DNA of 64,000 nucleotides. Origin: Verrucomicrobiota bacterium. GTDB lineage: Bacteria; Verrucomicrobiota; Verrucomicrobiia; Opitutales; Opitutaceae. The position numbers were made by a program, and so were the translations under genes. Of the stretch, positions 39,031 to 47,675 are shown in pieces (the first letter of the stretch is position 1; the number at the start of each line of letters is the position of its first letter). Under the pieces are notes generated by a model, which saw only the letters and a program-made list of their open reading frames with translations, was not told the DNA's origin and did no database searches. The stretch lies in contig JAFEGO010000054.1 of NCBI GenBank assembly GCA_018239845.1, positions 85,580-149,579 on the forward strand. Direction: 5' to 3'.

Positions 39031-39429
39031 TCAGTTGCGCGGCTTGGTCGCGAGACCAACCTGGGTGATGTTGAGGCGGCCGAGGACATCGAGGACGTCC
39101 ATGACCCCTTGGTACTGCGTCAGGCCGTCGCCCTTCACCACGATGGGCACGTCGGGCATCTGGGCCTTGATCAGGCCGAGGCGCTCCTCCAGCTCGGGCA
39201 GCGTGACGGGCACGGTATCGAGGAAAATCTTGCCGTCGTTGCTGACCGTGATGGCGCGGGTCTTCGGCTTGGCGAGGCTCGGCGCGTGGCTGGCCTTGGG
39301 CAGGTTGACCTTCACGCCCTGCACCGAGGCGGTGCACATGAGGATGAAGATGACGAGCAACACGTACGCCAGATCCAGCATCGGCGTGATGTTGATGTCG
39401 TCGTAGGGCTTGTCGTCCTGGACTTGCAT
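39031..39429 (-). CDS. exbD: Biopolymer transport protein ExbD/TolR family
   Basis: The 132-residue protein has the family layout: a short cytoplasmic N-terminus with DINITPMLD, one TM helix (~18-36, AYVLLVIFILMCTA) bearing the conserved Asp19 that carries protons, and a periplasmic domain (VNLPKA, ITVSNDGKIFLD, VVKGDGLTQYQGVMDVLDVL). It forms the proton motor with ExbB, encoded 12 bp upstream, and passes energy to the TonB-like protein encoded downstream. Confidence 0.93.
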   Translation of the reverse strand: MQVQDDKPYDDINITPMLDLAYVLLVIFILMCTASVQGVKVNLPKASHAPSLAKPKTRAITVSNDGKIFLDTVPVTLPELEERLGLIKAQMPDVPIVVKGDGLTQYQGVMDVLDVLGRLNITQVGLATKPRN

Positions 39430-39441
39430 GGCGGGGCCGGA

Positions 39442-41337
39442 TCAGGGTTCGCTGGGCGAGAAGGGCGCGCGGGTGACCGTGCGCTCCGCGGCGGCGGACT
39501 CGGAGTAGAACTCGGCCATCTTGGCGACGAACTCGTCGATGAAGACGTGCATGTCGCTGTTCGCGTTCTTCACGCGGCCGAGGAGATAGTTGTAGCCGAA
39601 GAGCGCGGGGATGGCGACGGCGAGACCGGCGACCGTGGCCGCGAGCGCGGCGGCGATGCCGGGGGCGATGGCGTTGACGTTGACCTCGCCCGCCGACGCA
39701 ACGGCGGCGAACGTGATCATGACGCCCACGACCGTGCCGAGGAGGCCGAGGAAGGGGCCGCCGGAAATCGCGATGGTGAGCAGCACCATCTGGCTGCTGA
39801 GGCGGTGCGTCTCGCGCACCATGCCGCCGTCGAGGCTCGCGCGGATCGCCTGGATCGAGCGGGCCGAGAGCACACGCGCACCGGCGCGGCCCGTGGAGAC
39901 ACGGTAGCGGATCTCCTCCGCGCCGATGTGATAGACGCGGTAGAGCGGCGCCGCGTGCATGATCTTCGCCTCCTTGTCCTCGGACTGGCCGCCGAGGCGC
40001 TTCGCCTTCTCGCTCTCGCTGTCGTCGAGCGCGGCGAGGTCGCGCGAGACCTGCTTCCACTCGCGCAGGAAGAGCTCGTTGCCCTTCACGACGCGGTTGA
40101 GATACATCGCCTTGTCGATCATCACGGCCCAGCTGATGACCATCATCACCATGAGGAGGCCAATGACGACCCAGCCGTCCACCGTGAGGGAGCCGATGAT
40201 GACGCCTAGGTAGCCGGTCTTGAGGAAGGCGAGCATGCCCGCGTCCTGCTCCTCGTCGCCGATGGTGAGAAGATGGCTGGCCGCCTCGCCGCCGCCCTGG
40301 TTGGCCTGCGAAAAGACCAGCCAGGTGACCGGACGTGCGTCCTTGGAAATCTGCAACTCATCAAGCTCACCTTGGAAACCGAGAGCGCCGGGCGTCGCAG
40401 GCGTGTCGTCACCGCCGAGCGCGTACGGTCCGGTCAGGGCGGGCAGCGTCGCGGTGACCGAGCCGTAGGCCCGGCCATCGAGATAGACGGAAATCACGCG
40501 GCCATCGGCGACCACGGCGAGGTGGTGCCAGGAGTTGAGGGCGAGCGGCGCGCCAGACGAGGTGCGGCCAGGCTCCACCAACCCGGTGACCTCGCAATAG
40601 GGCGAGCCGCGGTCGAGGCCGATCGTGAACGTGCGGTCGTCCTCGTGCCGCTGGAAGAGCACGGCATTGGGCGTCAGCGCCGTGGGCTTGATCCAGGCGG
40701 ACCAGGTGAGCGTCGCCCCCTGGGCCCATGCGAGCGAAGCGCTGGCGGGCAGCATGAGGGCGGTGCGGCCGTCGAGCCGCAGGCCGGTGCCGATGAGCGC
40801 GCCGTCCGCCGCGATGCCGGCGGTGGCGAAGGTATTGCCCGAGCCCGAGGAATCGCCCGGGGGCTGCCCGTGCTCGGCGAAATGCGCGACGAGCACGGTG
40901 TCCTTGTCGTAGGTCTCCTTCGCGGAAGTGGTGGCGGCGGGCGGCTTGGCGTTGCCGTAGTAGAGCCAGACGGAGGTCTTCACGCCGGGCTTCAGGTCGG
41001 GGACGCGAACCCAGACAAAGGCCTCGTTGAGCACCGTATCCATCTTCTCGATGTGATAGGGCAGCACCGTCTTGTCGTCCTCGGCGACGAAGCGGAGGTC
41101 GGCGCCGTCGGCCGCGATGGCGGCGAAATTGAAGTTGCCGTCGTGCAGGCGCAGCAGCACGGCGGTGCCGCCGATGGCGTCACCGGAGGCGAGACCGGCG
41201 GCGGCGGGGTCGATGATGACCTTCCGGCGGGCGGACCAGTCGTTGTTCCACCAGGCGCAGAGCGGATTCGCGCACTGGGCCAGGAGGGCAGCGGCAAACA
41301 AACCTTTCAGGAAACGGCGGAGCGGCGGGAGGTGCAT
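39442..41337 (-). CDS. exbB: DUF2341-LamG-ExbB fusion protein
   Basis: The 631-residue protein combines an exported sensor-like part and an ExbB motor subunit. A signal sequence (MHLPPLRRFLKGLFAAALLA) precedes a DUF2341 domain (~28-130, WWNNDWSARRKVIID) and a LamG/concanavalin-like domain (~140-345: LTWSAWIKPT, WHHLAVVADGRVISVYLDG). A TM helix lies at ~378-405 (VDGWVVIGLLMVMMVISW), followed by a cytoplasmic loop and two TMs (~520-590: GLLGTVVGVMITF, IAAALAATVAGLAVAIPAL), the MotA/TolQ/ExbB core. Ordinary ExbB is ~240 residues; the ~370-residue extension should be periplasmic. DUF2341-LamG-ExbB proteins occur in some other bacteria. Binding of a glycan that gates the motor is inference. Confidence 0.92.
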   Translation of the reverse strand: MHLPPLRRFLKGLFAAALLAQCANPLCAWWNNDWSARRKVIIDPAAAGLASGDAIGGTAVLLRLHDGNFNFAAIAADGADLRFVAEDDKTVLPYHIEKMDTVLNEAFVWVRVPDLKPGVKTSVWLYYGNAKPPAATTSAKETYDKDTVLVAHFAEHGQPPGDSSGSGNTFATAGIAADGALIGTGLRLDGRTALMLPASASLAWAQGATLTWSAWIKPTALTPNAVLFQRHEDDRTFTIGLDRGSPYCEVTGLVEPGRTSSGAPLALNSWHHLAVVADGRVISVYLDGRAYGSVTATLPALTGPYALGGDDTPATPGALGFQGELDELQISKDARPVTWLVFSQANQGGGEAASHLLTIGDEEQDAGMLAFLKTGYLGVIIGSLTVDGWVVIGLLMVMMVISWAVMIDKAMYLNRVVKGNELFLREWKQVSRDLAALDDSESEKAKRLGGQSEDKEAKIMHAAPLYRVYHIGAEEIRYRVSTGRAGARVLSARSIQAIRASLDGGMVRETHRLSSQMVLLTIAISGGPFLGLLGTVVGVMITFAAVASAGEVNVNAIAPGIAAALAATVAGLAVAIPALFGYNYLLGRVKNANSDMHVFIDEFVAKMAEFYSESAAAERTVTRAPFSPSEP

Positions 41338-41366
41338 GCGAGGGAGCGGTGAAGTGGAGGGTGCGG

Positions 41367-42965
41367 TTAAAAATCCAGGCCGGTGTGGAACGTGATCCGG
41401 ACGTGGTTGGCCTTGGTGTCGGACTGGGTGTAAACGGGCACCGCGGCATCGAACGCGCCGCTGAAGTGCTCGCGCAGGCGGAACAGCACGCCGAAGCCGT
41501 AGCTCGCCAGGCCGAAGCGACCCTGCTGCCCGGGCAGCGGATCGATGAGCGTGACGCCGCCGGCGTCGCCGAAGGCGTAGAACCGCAGCTCGCCCTTCGG
41601 TTCGCCGAGCCAGCGGTGCAGCGAGGGGGTGCGCAGCTCCAGTGTACCGAAGGCGCCGCTGTCGCCGATGGTCTCGGACTCGAGGTAACCGCGCACGGTG
41701 CTGGCGCCACCGCCGCTGAACTGCTCGCTACTCACGAGCGGACGGTCGGCCACCTGCGCCTGCACGCGGCCGAACACAACCCAACCCTTGGGCAGATCAT
41801 GCGTGTGCGAGAGATCGCCGCGCAGGTAAACAAAGCCGGCATCGGCGTGGTACCGGCTGACGGCAAACTGCTCCGAACCGCTGCCGAGGCCACGCGTACC
41901 GAAGGTCGCGGACACGTTGCCATCGGTGACGGCGCCGGGCTTGTTCCACGTCGCGGAGTACTGGCCGGTGATGGGAACGTAGGTGACCGGCGAGGTCAGC
42001 AGGCTGGTGTTCGCGCCGGTGCCGAAGGTGAGGCGCTGGTCGAAGTGCTTGTAATCAAAGCCGAGGCTGAGCGAGTGGAAGTACTCCTTGCCCGAGGGGA
42101 GCGAGATGAGGGCGCGCAGGCCGGCGATCTCGCCGCGGCCCGCGACGGCGGCGCCACCGAGCGTGGAGACATTGCTGTCCTGCTTCGTGCCCTGCGCCAT
42201 CAGCGAGAGCCAGGAGACGCCGGAAAAACGCGTGATGTAATAGCCCGAGAAAACCTTCGCATCATCGATGCGCTCGGGGGCGATCTGGAAGCTGAAGCCC
42301 GCGCTGTCCTCGCGCTGCCAGAGGTTGTTGTCGCTGATCGAGCCGTTGAGGCGGAGCGGCTTGGTGCCGGCGCTGTGGCGGTTGTTGAGCTCGAGGCTGC
42401 CGTGCACGGGCGGGCTGTCCTGCACGTTGAGATCGACATCGACCGAGCCGGGCGTGGCGCCGGCCTGCAGGGCGGGCGTGACCTTGCGATCGGCGGACTG
42501 GTTGAGCGCGACGATGTCGCGGGGGACCTCGTTGAAATTGATGACCTTCCCCTCGGCGAGCGACGGGGCCATGGCCTTGATGCGGGCGGGCGAGGCGTAG
42601 CGCGCACCCTTCACCCGGAGACGGCCCACGGGGGCCTCGGCGACCGTCAGGCGCACGATGCCGCGCGCGATGTCCTGCTCAGGGGTGACGACGGAGACAG
42701 TCTGGTAACCCCGGTCATGATACAGTTTTTCGACGGCGGCGCGTGCAGCCTCGATGTCGGCGGTCGTGCGGTGGGGGCCGAGCCAAGGATAGACAGCGTC
42801 CTCGACCTCGCTGCGCTTCAGGAGGTGGACGCCCTCCACGCGGTACTCCGCGATGAAGAGACCCGCAGCCTCGGGCGCGGCAGGCGCGGCCGGGCAGATG
42901 CGCGGCGCAGCGAGCAGCAGCGCGGCAAGGGCGAACAGGGCCCGGGATTTTGCCTTTCCCTTCAT
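41367..42965 (-). CDS. TpsB outer-membrane transporter (FhaC/ShlB family)
   Basis: The ATG at 42965 gives 532 residues with a signal peptide (MKGKAKSRALFALAALLLAA, cut near ICPAAP). Two POTRA domains follow (~30-190: FIAEYRVEGVHLLKRSEVED, VEKLYHDRGYQTVSVVTP). The C-terminal ~330 residues form a 16-strand type barrel, with the L6-loop motif VRGY in STVRGYLESE and a C-terminal aromatic (FHTGLDF). FhaC-type proteins secrete a TpsA partner after recognition of its N-terminal TPS domain; the only TpsA in view is encoded downstream in the same operon. It begins the nine-gene run. A longer frame to 43217 would cross a hairpin and is excluded. Confidence 0.92.
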   Translation of the reverse strand: MKGKAKSRALFALAALLLAAPRICPAAPAAPEAAGLFIAEYRVEGVHLLKRSEVEDAVYPWLGPHRTTADIEAARAAVEKLYHDRGYQTVSVVTPEQDIARGIVRLTVAEAPVGRLRVKGARYASPARIKAMAPSLAEGKVINFNEVPRDIVALNQSADRKVTPALQAGATPGSVDVDLNVQDSPPVHGSLELNNRHSAGTKPLRLNGSISDNNLWQREDSAGFSFQIAPERIDDAKVFSGYYITRFSGVSWLSLMAQGTKQDSNVSTLGGAAVAGRGEIAGLRALISLPSGKEYFHSLSLGFDYKHFDQRLTFGTGANTSLLTSPVTYVPITGQYSATWNKPGAVTDGNVSATFGTRGLGSGSEQFAVSRYHADAGFVYLRGDLSHTHDLPKGWVVFGRVQAQVADRPLVSSEQFSGGGASTVRGYLESETIGDSGAFGTLELRTPSLHRWLGEPKGELRFYAFGDAGGVTLIDPLPGQQGRFGLASYGFGVLFRLREHFSGAFDAAVPVYTQSDTKANHVRITFHTGLDF

Positions 42966-43006
42966 GCGGTGCGGAAAAGAAACGATGCGGGCCTCGCACC
43001 GACAGA

Positions 43007-43046
43007 CGCGGCTCCTCCCTTGGGGAGAGGAGCCGCGCGGTTTTTT
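43007..43046 (+). terminator. Terminator-like hairpin oriented on the + strand, in the tpsB leader
   Basis: An 11-bp perfect stem (43007-43017 with 43027-43037) of sequence CGCGGCTCCTC is followed by CGG and six T residues (43041-43046) when read on the + strand. No + strand gene precedes it. On the minus strand it falls between the PEP-CTERM stop (43156) and the tpsB start (42965), where it forms the same stem but without a T-tract. It may separate or attenuate the two transcripts, or stop antisense RNA. Confidence 0.5.
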
Positions 43047-43155
43047 CCAAGAGGCCGGTGTTCCGATGAGAACGCGCTCACCACGACCTGCGGAAAATGG
43101 GGACGGCAGACTGGAAGCCGCCCACCGGGTACTGTCGGATGCTGTGCCGGGCGGT

Positions 43156-43995
43156 TCAGACGGCAGCGGCGGCAGCCTTCTTCTGCTGACGGCGCCAGGC
43201 GGCGACGCCGAGGACAAGCACGCCGGCGATCGCGGCGTACGTGGAGGGCTCCGGCACCGGGGTGGCGGCGAAGCTGCTGGCCGTGGTGCTGAAGAACAGC
43301 GCGCCCGCGGAGTTCAGCGCGAACGAGCCGACGTAGGTCGACGTGCCGTTGGTCGCGAGCTTGTAGAGGTCGGAGACCGCGTAGCTGCCACCCGTGATGT
43401 TGGTGCTGTTCTCAAACGTCGAGGAATCGAAGAACGAGAAGGCGGCGCCGGCATCGGCAAAGCCGTTCGTCGTCCAGCTGGCGGGATCGCTGGCGGAGAG
43501 GACGGACGAATAGATGCTGTTGGCCGTCTGGTTCTGGCCGTTGAGGGCCGTCACCGTGCCTTGGATCTTGCCGGCGGCGGCGTTGCGGAGCGACTGGTTC
43601 TGGACGTCGATCGTGCCGGCGAAGGCCGTGCCCGGGGTGGTCTCGGCAAACGTGGCGTAGAGCGTCTTGTTGGTCGCGCCCGTGGCGGCGGCGATGCCCC
43701 AGGTCAGGTCGGAGCGGGTATTCCAGCTCGCGCCGTAACCGGCGGTGAGGCTGGAGAGATCGTTAACCGAAAGGTTGGTGATCGCGTGGATGCCCGGGGT
43801 GCTGAAGGCGCCCGTCGTGTAGTTCGTGACGGCACCGAGATCGACCTGCAGGTTCAGGGAGGCGCCCGTGCCACCAGAGGCGCGGAAGCCGAGGAGCAGG
43901 TCCGAGGTGACGGTCGTCACCGTCTGCGCATGGGCGGCAAACGGAAAGCAGGCGAGGAGCGAGAGAATTCCCGCGAGGAGCTTGGCGTGTTTCAT
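43156..43995 (-). CDS. PEP-CTERM protein, paralogue of the MBG protein N-domain
   Basis: The 279-residue protein has a signal peptide (MKHAKLLAGILSLLACFPFA, cut after AHA), a ~215-residue domain and a C-terminal PEP-CTERM tag: VPEPSTYAAIAG, a hydrophobic helix and the basic end WRRQQKK. PEP-CTERM proteins are sorted and processed by exosortase; no exosortase gene is in this window. Its domain (SDLLLGFRASGGTGASLNLQ, WGIAAATGATNKTLYATF, VSDLYKLATNGTSTYVGSFAL) aligns over its whole length with the first ~230 residues of the protein encoded at 17956-23895. It lies 190 bp upstream of tpsB. Confidence 0.9.
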   Translation of the reverse strand: MKHAKLLAGILSLLACFPFAAHAQTVTTVTSDLLLGFRASGGTGASLNLQVDLGAVTNYTTGAFSTPGIHAITNLSVNDLSSLTAGYGASWNTRSDLTWGIAAATGATNKTLYATFAETTPGTAFAGTIDVQNQSLRNAAAGKIQGTVTALNGQNQTANSIYSSVLSASDPASWTTNGFADAGAAFSFFDSSTFENSTNITGGSYAVSDLYKLATNGTSTYVGSFALNSAGALFFSTTASSFAATPVPEPSTYAAIAGVLVLGVAAWRRQQKKAAAAAV

Positions 43996-44010
43996 GGGAT
44001 TTATGAGTTA

Positions 44011-44039
44011 GCCGCCCGGCGCATGATGCGCCTGGCGGC
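44011..44039. other. Strong intercistronic hairpin
   Basis: GCCGCC-c-GGCGCA pairs with TGCGCC-t-GGCGGC (44011-44023 with 44027-44039), giving 12 pairs with one internal mismatch and a 3-nt loop. It lies between the PBP-like gene stop (44071) and the PEP-CTERM start (43995). No T-tract follows in either direction. It may stabilise or process the mRNA between two genes that need different amounts of protein. Confidence 0.5.
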
Positions 44040-44070
44040 CGGTTGGTTAATGCTGCAGGGGGAAGCCGGA

Positions 44071-45336
44071 TCAGTTGTGGCCCACGACGCCGCCTTCGAT
44101 GGTGCGGCTGGCGTGCATGTCGCCGACCTTGATGCCCGAGAGGCTGGCGGTGTTGTTGAGAATCTCGTTCTTGAGCGCGTTGCCGACCGTCACGCCGTCG
44201 CTGCCGAGGCCGCTGCGCCACATGATGTACTCGTAGGTCCAGAAGGTGTAGAGGCCTTCCTTGACGTTGGCGTAGCTGTACTGGACGCCGTTGTAGGTGA
44301 GGACCTGGAGCGCGCCGGTGGAGCTGAAGATACCGGTCGTGCCGTTCTGGCTGTGGCCGGTGAGGCTCTTGGCATCGCTCGTGCCGACGTAGCCGACGTA
44401 GTAGGCGCCGCTGTAGAGCAGGGCATCGGGATCGCCGATCGCGCCGGCGCTGGTATCATACACCGGGGCGGTGGCGCTGCCGGTGAGGTTGAGGGCCGAG
44501 ACGACATTGCCGCCGCCGCTGTAGCCCGAGGTGCCGATGGTGTAGGAGTCGCCGAGGATGGTCTGGGCGGGATAGAGCTCGACGTTGCTCACGGAGCCGG
44601 TGCCGTTGATCTTCCACTGGATGGGGGCCGTGAGGGTGCCGAAGCCGCTCTCGGCGAAGGCGCCGACGCGGGTGCCGGAGTCCTGGTCGCGGCCGACCGC
44701 GAGCACCATCGTGGTGTCGGCGGAGTTGCCGGTGAACTGGGCGAGCGGGATGCCGGGATTGCTGAGGAGCGCACGGGCCAGGAGGCCGGTCATGTTGGAG
44801 AGGCCGGAGGGCGCGCCGTTGCTCTTGATCCAGACGAAGGGCACCACGCCGACGCGGGCGGCGGTCAGGGCCGGGCTGGTGAACTTGGTCGTGCTCTGGC
44901 GGGTGTCGGACATCGTGATGTCGGCCGTGAGCGCGCCGTCATAGGTGGGCGAGGCCTTGTGGGTCACGCCGTTGGTGCCGGTGAGCTCGGCGTCGGCGAT
45001 CCAGGAGCTGGCGAGCGTGAGGCTCTGGGCGACGGTCTTGACGCCGCCGACGGAGCCGGACCAGAAACACTTGATCGTGACCGGATTGTTGGCGCCGGTG
45101 ATGTTGCCCTTGAAGATGCTGGCCTTGGCGTTGATCTCGCTCGTGACGCCGCTGTCGGAGTCGCGGTAAACGGCCTCGAAGTTGCCGGAGCCGCCCATGA
45201 TGTTCTCAATGGCGTTCGTGACAGCGGTGCGGTAGGCGGTCGAGCCGGTGATGCGGATGGTCGTGGCGGCATGGGCCGCGGAGGTGGCGAACGCCGCGAG
45301 GGCGGCGGTCGCAAGGACGGACTTGAGCAGTTTCAT
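44071..45336 (-). CDS. Exported periplasmic-binding-protein-like protein (PstS-like fold)
   Basis: The 421-residue product has a signal peptide (MKLLKSVLATAALAAFATSA, cut after AHA). The mature start ATTIRITGSTAYRTAV resembles the phosphate-loop start of PstS-like binding proteins, and VGRDQDSGTRVGAFAESGFG resembles their second anion-binding RxxxSGT segment. The rest is Ser/Thr/Gly-rich. No ABC permease or ATPase genes adjoin, so a transport role is doubtful; similar orphan proteins next to exb/tonB genes occur in Verrucomicrobiota (memory). It precedes the PEP-CTERM gene by 75 bp and may head the surface-locus transcript. Confidence 0.7.
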   Translation of the reverse strand: MKLLKSVLATAALAAFATSAAHAATTIRITGSTAYRTAVTNAIENIMGGSGNFEAVYRDSDSGVTSEINAKASIFKGNITGANNPVTIKCFWSGSVGGVKTVAQSLTLASSWIADAELTGTNGVTHKASPTYDGALTADITMSDTRQSTTKFTSPALTAARVGVVPFVWIKSNGAPSGLSNMTGLLARALLSNPGIPLAQFTGNSADTTMVLAVGRDQDSGTRVGAFAESGFGTLTAPIQWKINGTGSVSNVELYPAQTILGDSYTIGTSGYSGGGNVVSALNLTGSATAPVYDTSAGAIGDPDALLYSGAYYVGYVGTSDAKSLTGHSQNGTTGIFSSTGALQVLTYNGVQYSYANVKEGLYTFWTYEYIMWRSGLGSDGVTVGNALKNEILNNTASLSGIKVGDMHASRTIEGGVVGHN

Positions 45337-45518
45337 GGTGTTTTTCTCTGGCAGGGGACGTATTTGGATTTAACAGACGGCCTTCGCAGAACGCTCGGTG
45401 CGGCCCGGAAAACGACTGGTGGAAACGTGCCCAACCTACTCCCCCGATGTGGCGGCAACGCGGCGGCGCTGTTACAATCGCGTGAAGAGAGGAACCCCGG
45501 TTCGCCGCCTCCACGCGC

Positions 45519-47405
45519 TCAGGTGCCGGGCTGCGGCTGCCACGCGGCCTTGAGCCGCAGGGCGGGCTTGAAGTCGGGCGAGCGGGCCAGGACTTCGCGC
45601 AGGAGCGTCGCGGCCATCTCCTGCACGCCTTCGCCGCGCAGCTCCACCGCAAGGCGGAGCGCACGGTCGGCGCGCCGGGCGTCGCCGTTGAGGAAGAGCC
45701 GGGCCGTGCCGAGGAGCGCGGGCAGGTCGGCCGTGCGGGCGGCGATGCGCATCTCCCACTCCATCAGGTCGGGCTCGCGGCCGGGGAGCCAGGCGGGCTT
45801 GGCGAGGCGCAGGTCGCGCACCTGCTGGCCGGCCTCGGTCCAGCGGTCATGGTGCGCCGCGATTTCGAGCTGGTCGAAAAACTCTTTTTCATTGGTCACT
45901 TTCACCGGCTGCACCACCGGGACCGCAGCGGCCGCCCGCCTGCGCTCCGCCTCCAAGATAACGTCCGTGCGCTCGCGCAACCCGCCCAGCACGGGGTTGT
46001 CGGGGTAGGTGGTTTTGGCGTAGTCCAAAATCCGGGCCGCGGTCTCCGTGCGCCCCGCCGCGAGCAGCGTCTCGGCGGTCTGGCGGTAGAGGCTGGCCGG
46101 CATCATCCGGCCGCGGAACTGTTCGGCGATTTCGGATTGCAGGCCGGCATCGGGCAGGAGCGCCGCCGCGACCGTGCCGCGGAGCCATTGGTAGATGCCC
46201 GTGTCCGCGAGACTCGCCTGCGGCATCATCGGCTCGAGCGCGGCCAGGGTGGCGCGCGCGCCGGTCAGGTCGCCCAGCTCCATCTGCCGCTGCGCGAGCA
46301 GAAAGCGGAACCGCAGGTCGGCAAAGCTGTGCGCCGCCGCCTCCTCGACACACAGCCGCAGCAGGGGCAGCGACCGCGTCTTCATCAGCTCCGTCGCCAT
46401 GAGCAGCAGGTTCTGCGGCGACGAACCGAAGCGGAAAAAATAATCCTGCAGCGCACGCTCCGCCTCCGCCTCGCGGCCCGCCGCGAGGTTTTCGGTCACG
46501 GCGCCGAGGTAATTCCTCGGCTCGTTGGGCGCGAGGGCCTGCAATTCCGCCTGCGCCCGCGCCATGTCGTCGAAGCGGCCGGTGAGCCGCGCCACCCGCA
46601 CCTCCAGCGGCAGCACCTGGCCGGGCCGCGCATCGGGGCGCCGCCGCCACTCCGCCAGGATCCGCGCCGCCTCGGCGCCGCGGTTCAGCTGGATGAGGGC
46701 CAGCACCTGCGCCTCGCGCTGCACGTCGCCCGCGGTCTCGCCCTCGGGGGCGGCGAGCTTGAGCACGTCCTTCGCTCGCCCGGAGTCGAGCAGCGCCTGG
46801 AGCCGCATCCGCAGGAGCCAGGCACCGTCGGCTTTCGCCATTTTTTCAAACCGGTCGCAGACTTGGATGATCCGGTCGTAGTCCTCGCCGTTGCTGCAGA
46901 GGCCGAAGAGAAACTCCAGGTATTCGCGGCCGGGGTAGCCGTAGGCGAGATCCTCGGTGAGCAGCTGCAGGGCCTTCGCCCGCTGGTTGATCAGCAGGTT
47001 GAAGCGCGCCAGCGCCAGCCGCGCGCGCCAATGGTGCGGCGCGCGCTCCAGGCCCGAGCGGAGCTTCATCGCGGCGTCGGACCAGCGCTTGTTGTCCAGG
47101 TCTTCGAGGCCTTCCTCGATCAGGGCGCGGCCCTGCGCCTCGCGGATCTCCGCCCGCCGCACTGGCAGCAGCAGCGCATCGGTGTAGGTGACAAACGAGT
47201 AACGCCGCGAGGTCTGCCAGTTGTACCAGACTGTCGCCGCGCCGACGTAGGCCGCCACCACCGCACCCGCGAGCCACAGGGTGAGGCCGCGCCCGCTGAT
47301 AATGAGATCAACCCGCCCGCGCTGCGTATCCCGGCGACGGAAACCCCACAGCCCGAACCACCACTGATCCACCACCCCCGCCGGATTGCCCCACACGATC
47401 TTCAT
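45519..47405 (-). CDS. Membrane-anchored TPR-like repeat protein
   Basis: The ATG at 47405 is preferred over a GTG nine bases upstream. The 628-residue protein has a cytoplasmic N-terminus with aromatic residues (WFGLWGFRRR), one TM helix at about 38-60 (LTLWLAGAVVAAYVGAATVW), then ~550 residues of helical hairpins with TPR character (ALIEEGLEDLDNKRWSDAAM, LARFNLLINQRAKALQLL, AAEARILAEWRRR-like units). It lies 182 bp upstream of the PBP-like gene in the same direction. TPR proteins act as protein-interaction scaffolds, and a link to assembly of the surface locus encoded downstream is inference. Confidence 0.8.
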   Translation of the reverse strand: MKIVWGNPAGVVDQWWFGLWGFRRRDTQRGRVDLIISGRGLTLWLAGAVVAAYVGAATVWYNWQTSRRYSFVTYTDALLLPVRRAEIREAQGRALIEEGLEDLDNKRWSDAAMKLRSGLERAPHHWRARLALARFNLLINQRAKALQLLTEDLAYGYPGREYLEFLFGLCSNGEDYDRIIQVCDRFEKMAKADGAWLLRMRLQALLDSGRAKDVLKLAAPEGETAGDVQREAQVLALIQLNRGAEAARILAEWRRRPDARPGQVLPLEVRVARLTGRFDDMARAQAELQALAPNEPRNYLGAVTENLAAGREAEAERALQDYFFRFGSSPQNLLLMATELMKTRSLPLLRLCVEEAAAHSFADLRFRFLLAQRQMELGDLTGARATLAALEPMMPQASLADTGIYQWLRGTVAAALLPDAGLQSEIAEQFRGRMMPASLYRQTAETLLAAGRTETAARILDYAKTTYPDNPVLGGLRERTDVILEAERRRAAAAVPVVQPVKVTNEKEFFDQLEIAAHHDRWTEAGQQVRDLRLAKPAWLPGREPDLMEWEMRIAARTADLPALLGTARLFLNGDARRADRALRLAVELRGEGVQEMAATLLREVLARSPDFKPALRLKAAWQPQPGT

Positions 47406-47675
47406 GGCGTGCACACGGCCGCGGCGGGCCGGTTAATCGTATTCAGTTTCTGGTGATTTGATGAAATGGGCATGCGGGCCGTCGCCGGCGAGGCGATGGG
47501 AGCCGCCCAAGCTCAACAGCCCCGGCAACATTTCAACCCGCCCGCGTGACGATCCGGTGATATCCGCGCGCGCCCGGGGGCTTCTCCCCACGCAAAATGT
47601 AACATTGGGAGCGTTGCCGCCCGGCCCGCCCGGCGACATGTTTCCTGATCGTAACGTCTCCACCCCATCCGCGCC
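47406..47675. other. Divergent intergenic region without recognised features
   Basis: This 270-bp gap separates the TPR gene from the histone-like gene and should hold both promoters. I see no tRNA, repeat or clear promoter motif. Open frames crossing it in several directions look like GC-driven noise. Confidence 0.4.

Noticed and set aside
42853..46008. A 1,051-codon + strand frame
   Set aside because: It runs antisense across tpsB, the PEP-CTERM and PBP-like genes and through hairpins. Low-complexity composition, no recognisable motif.
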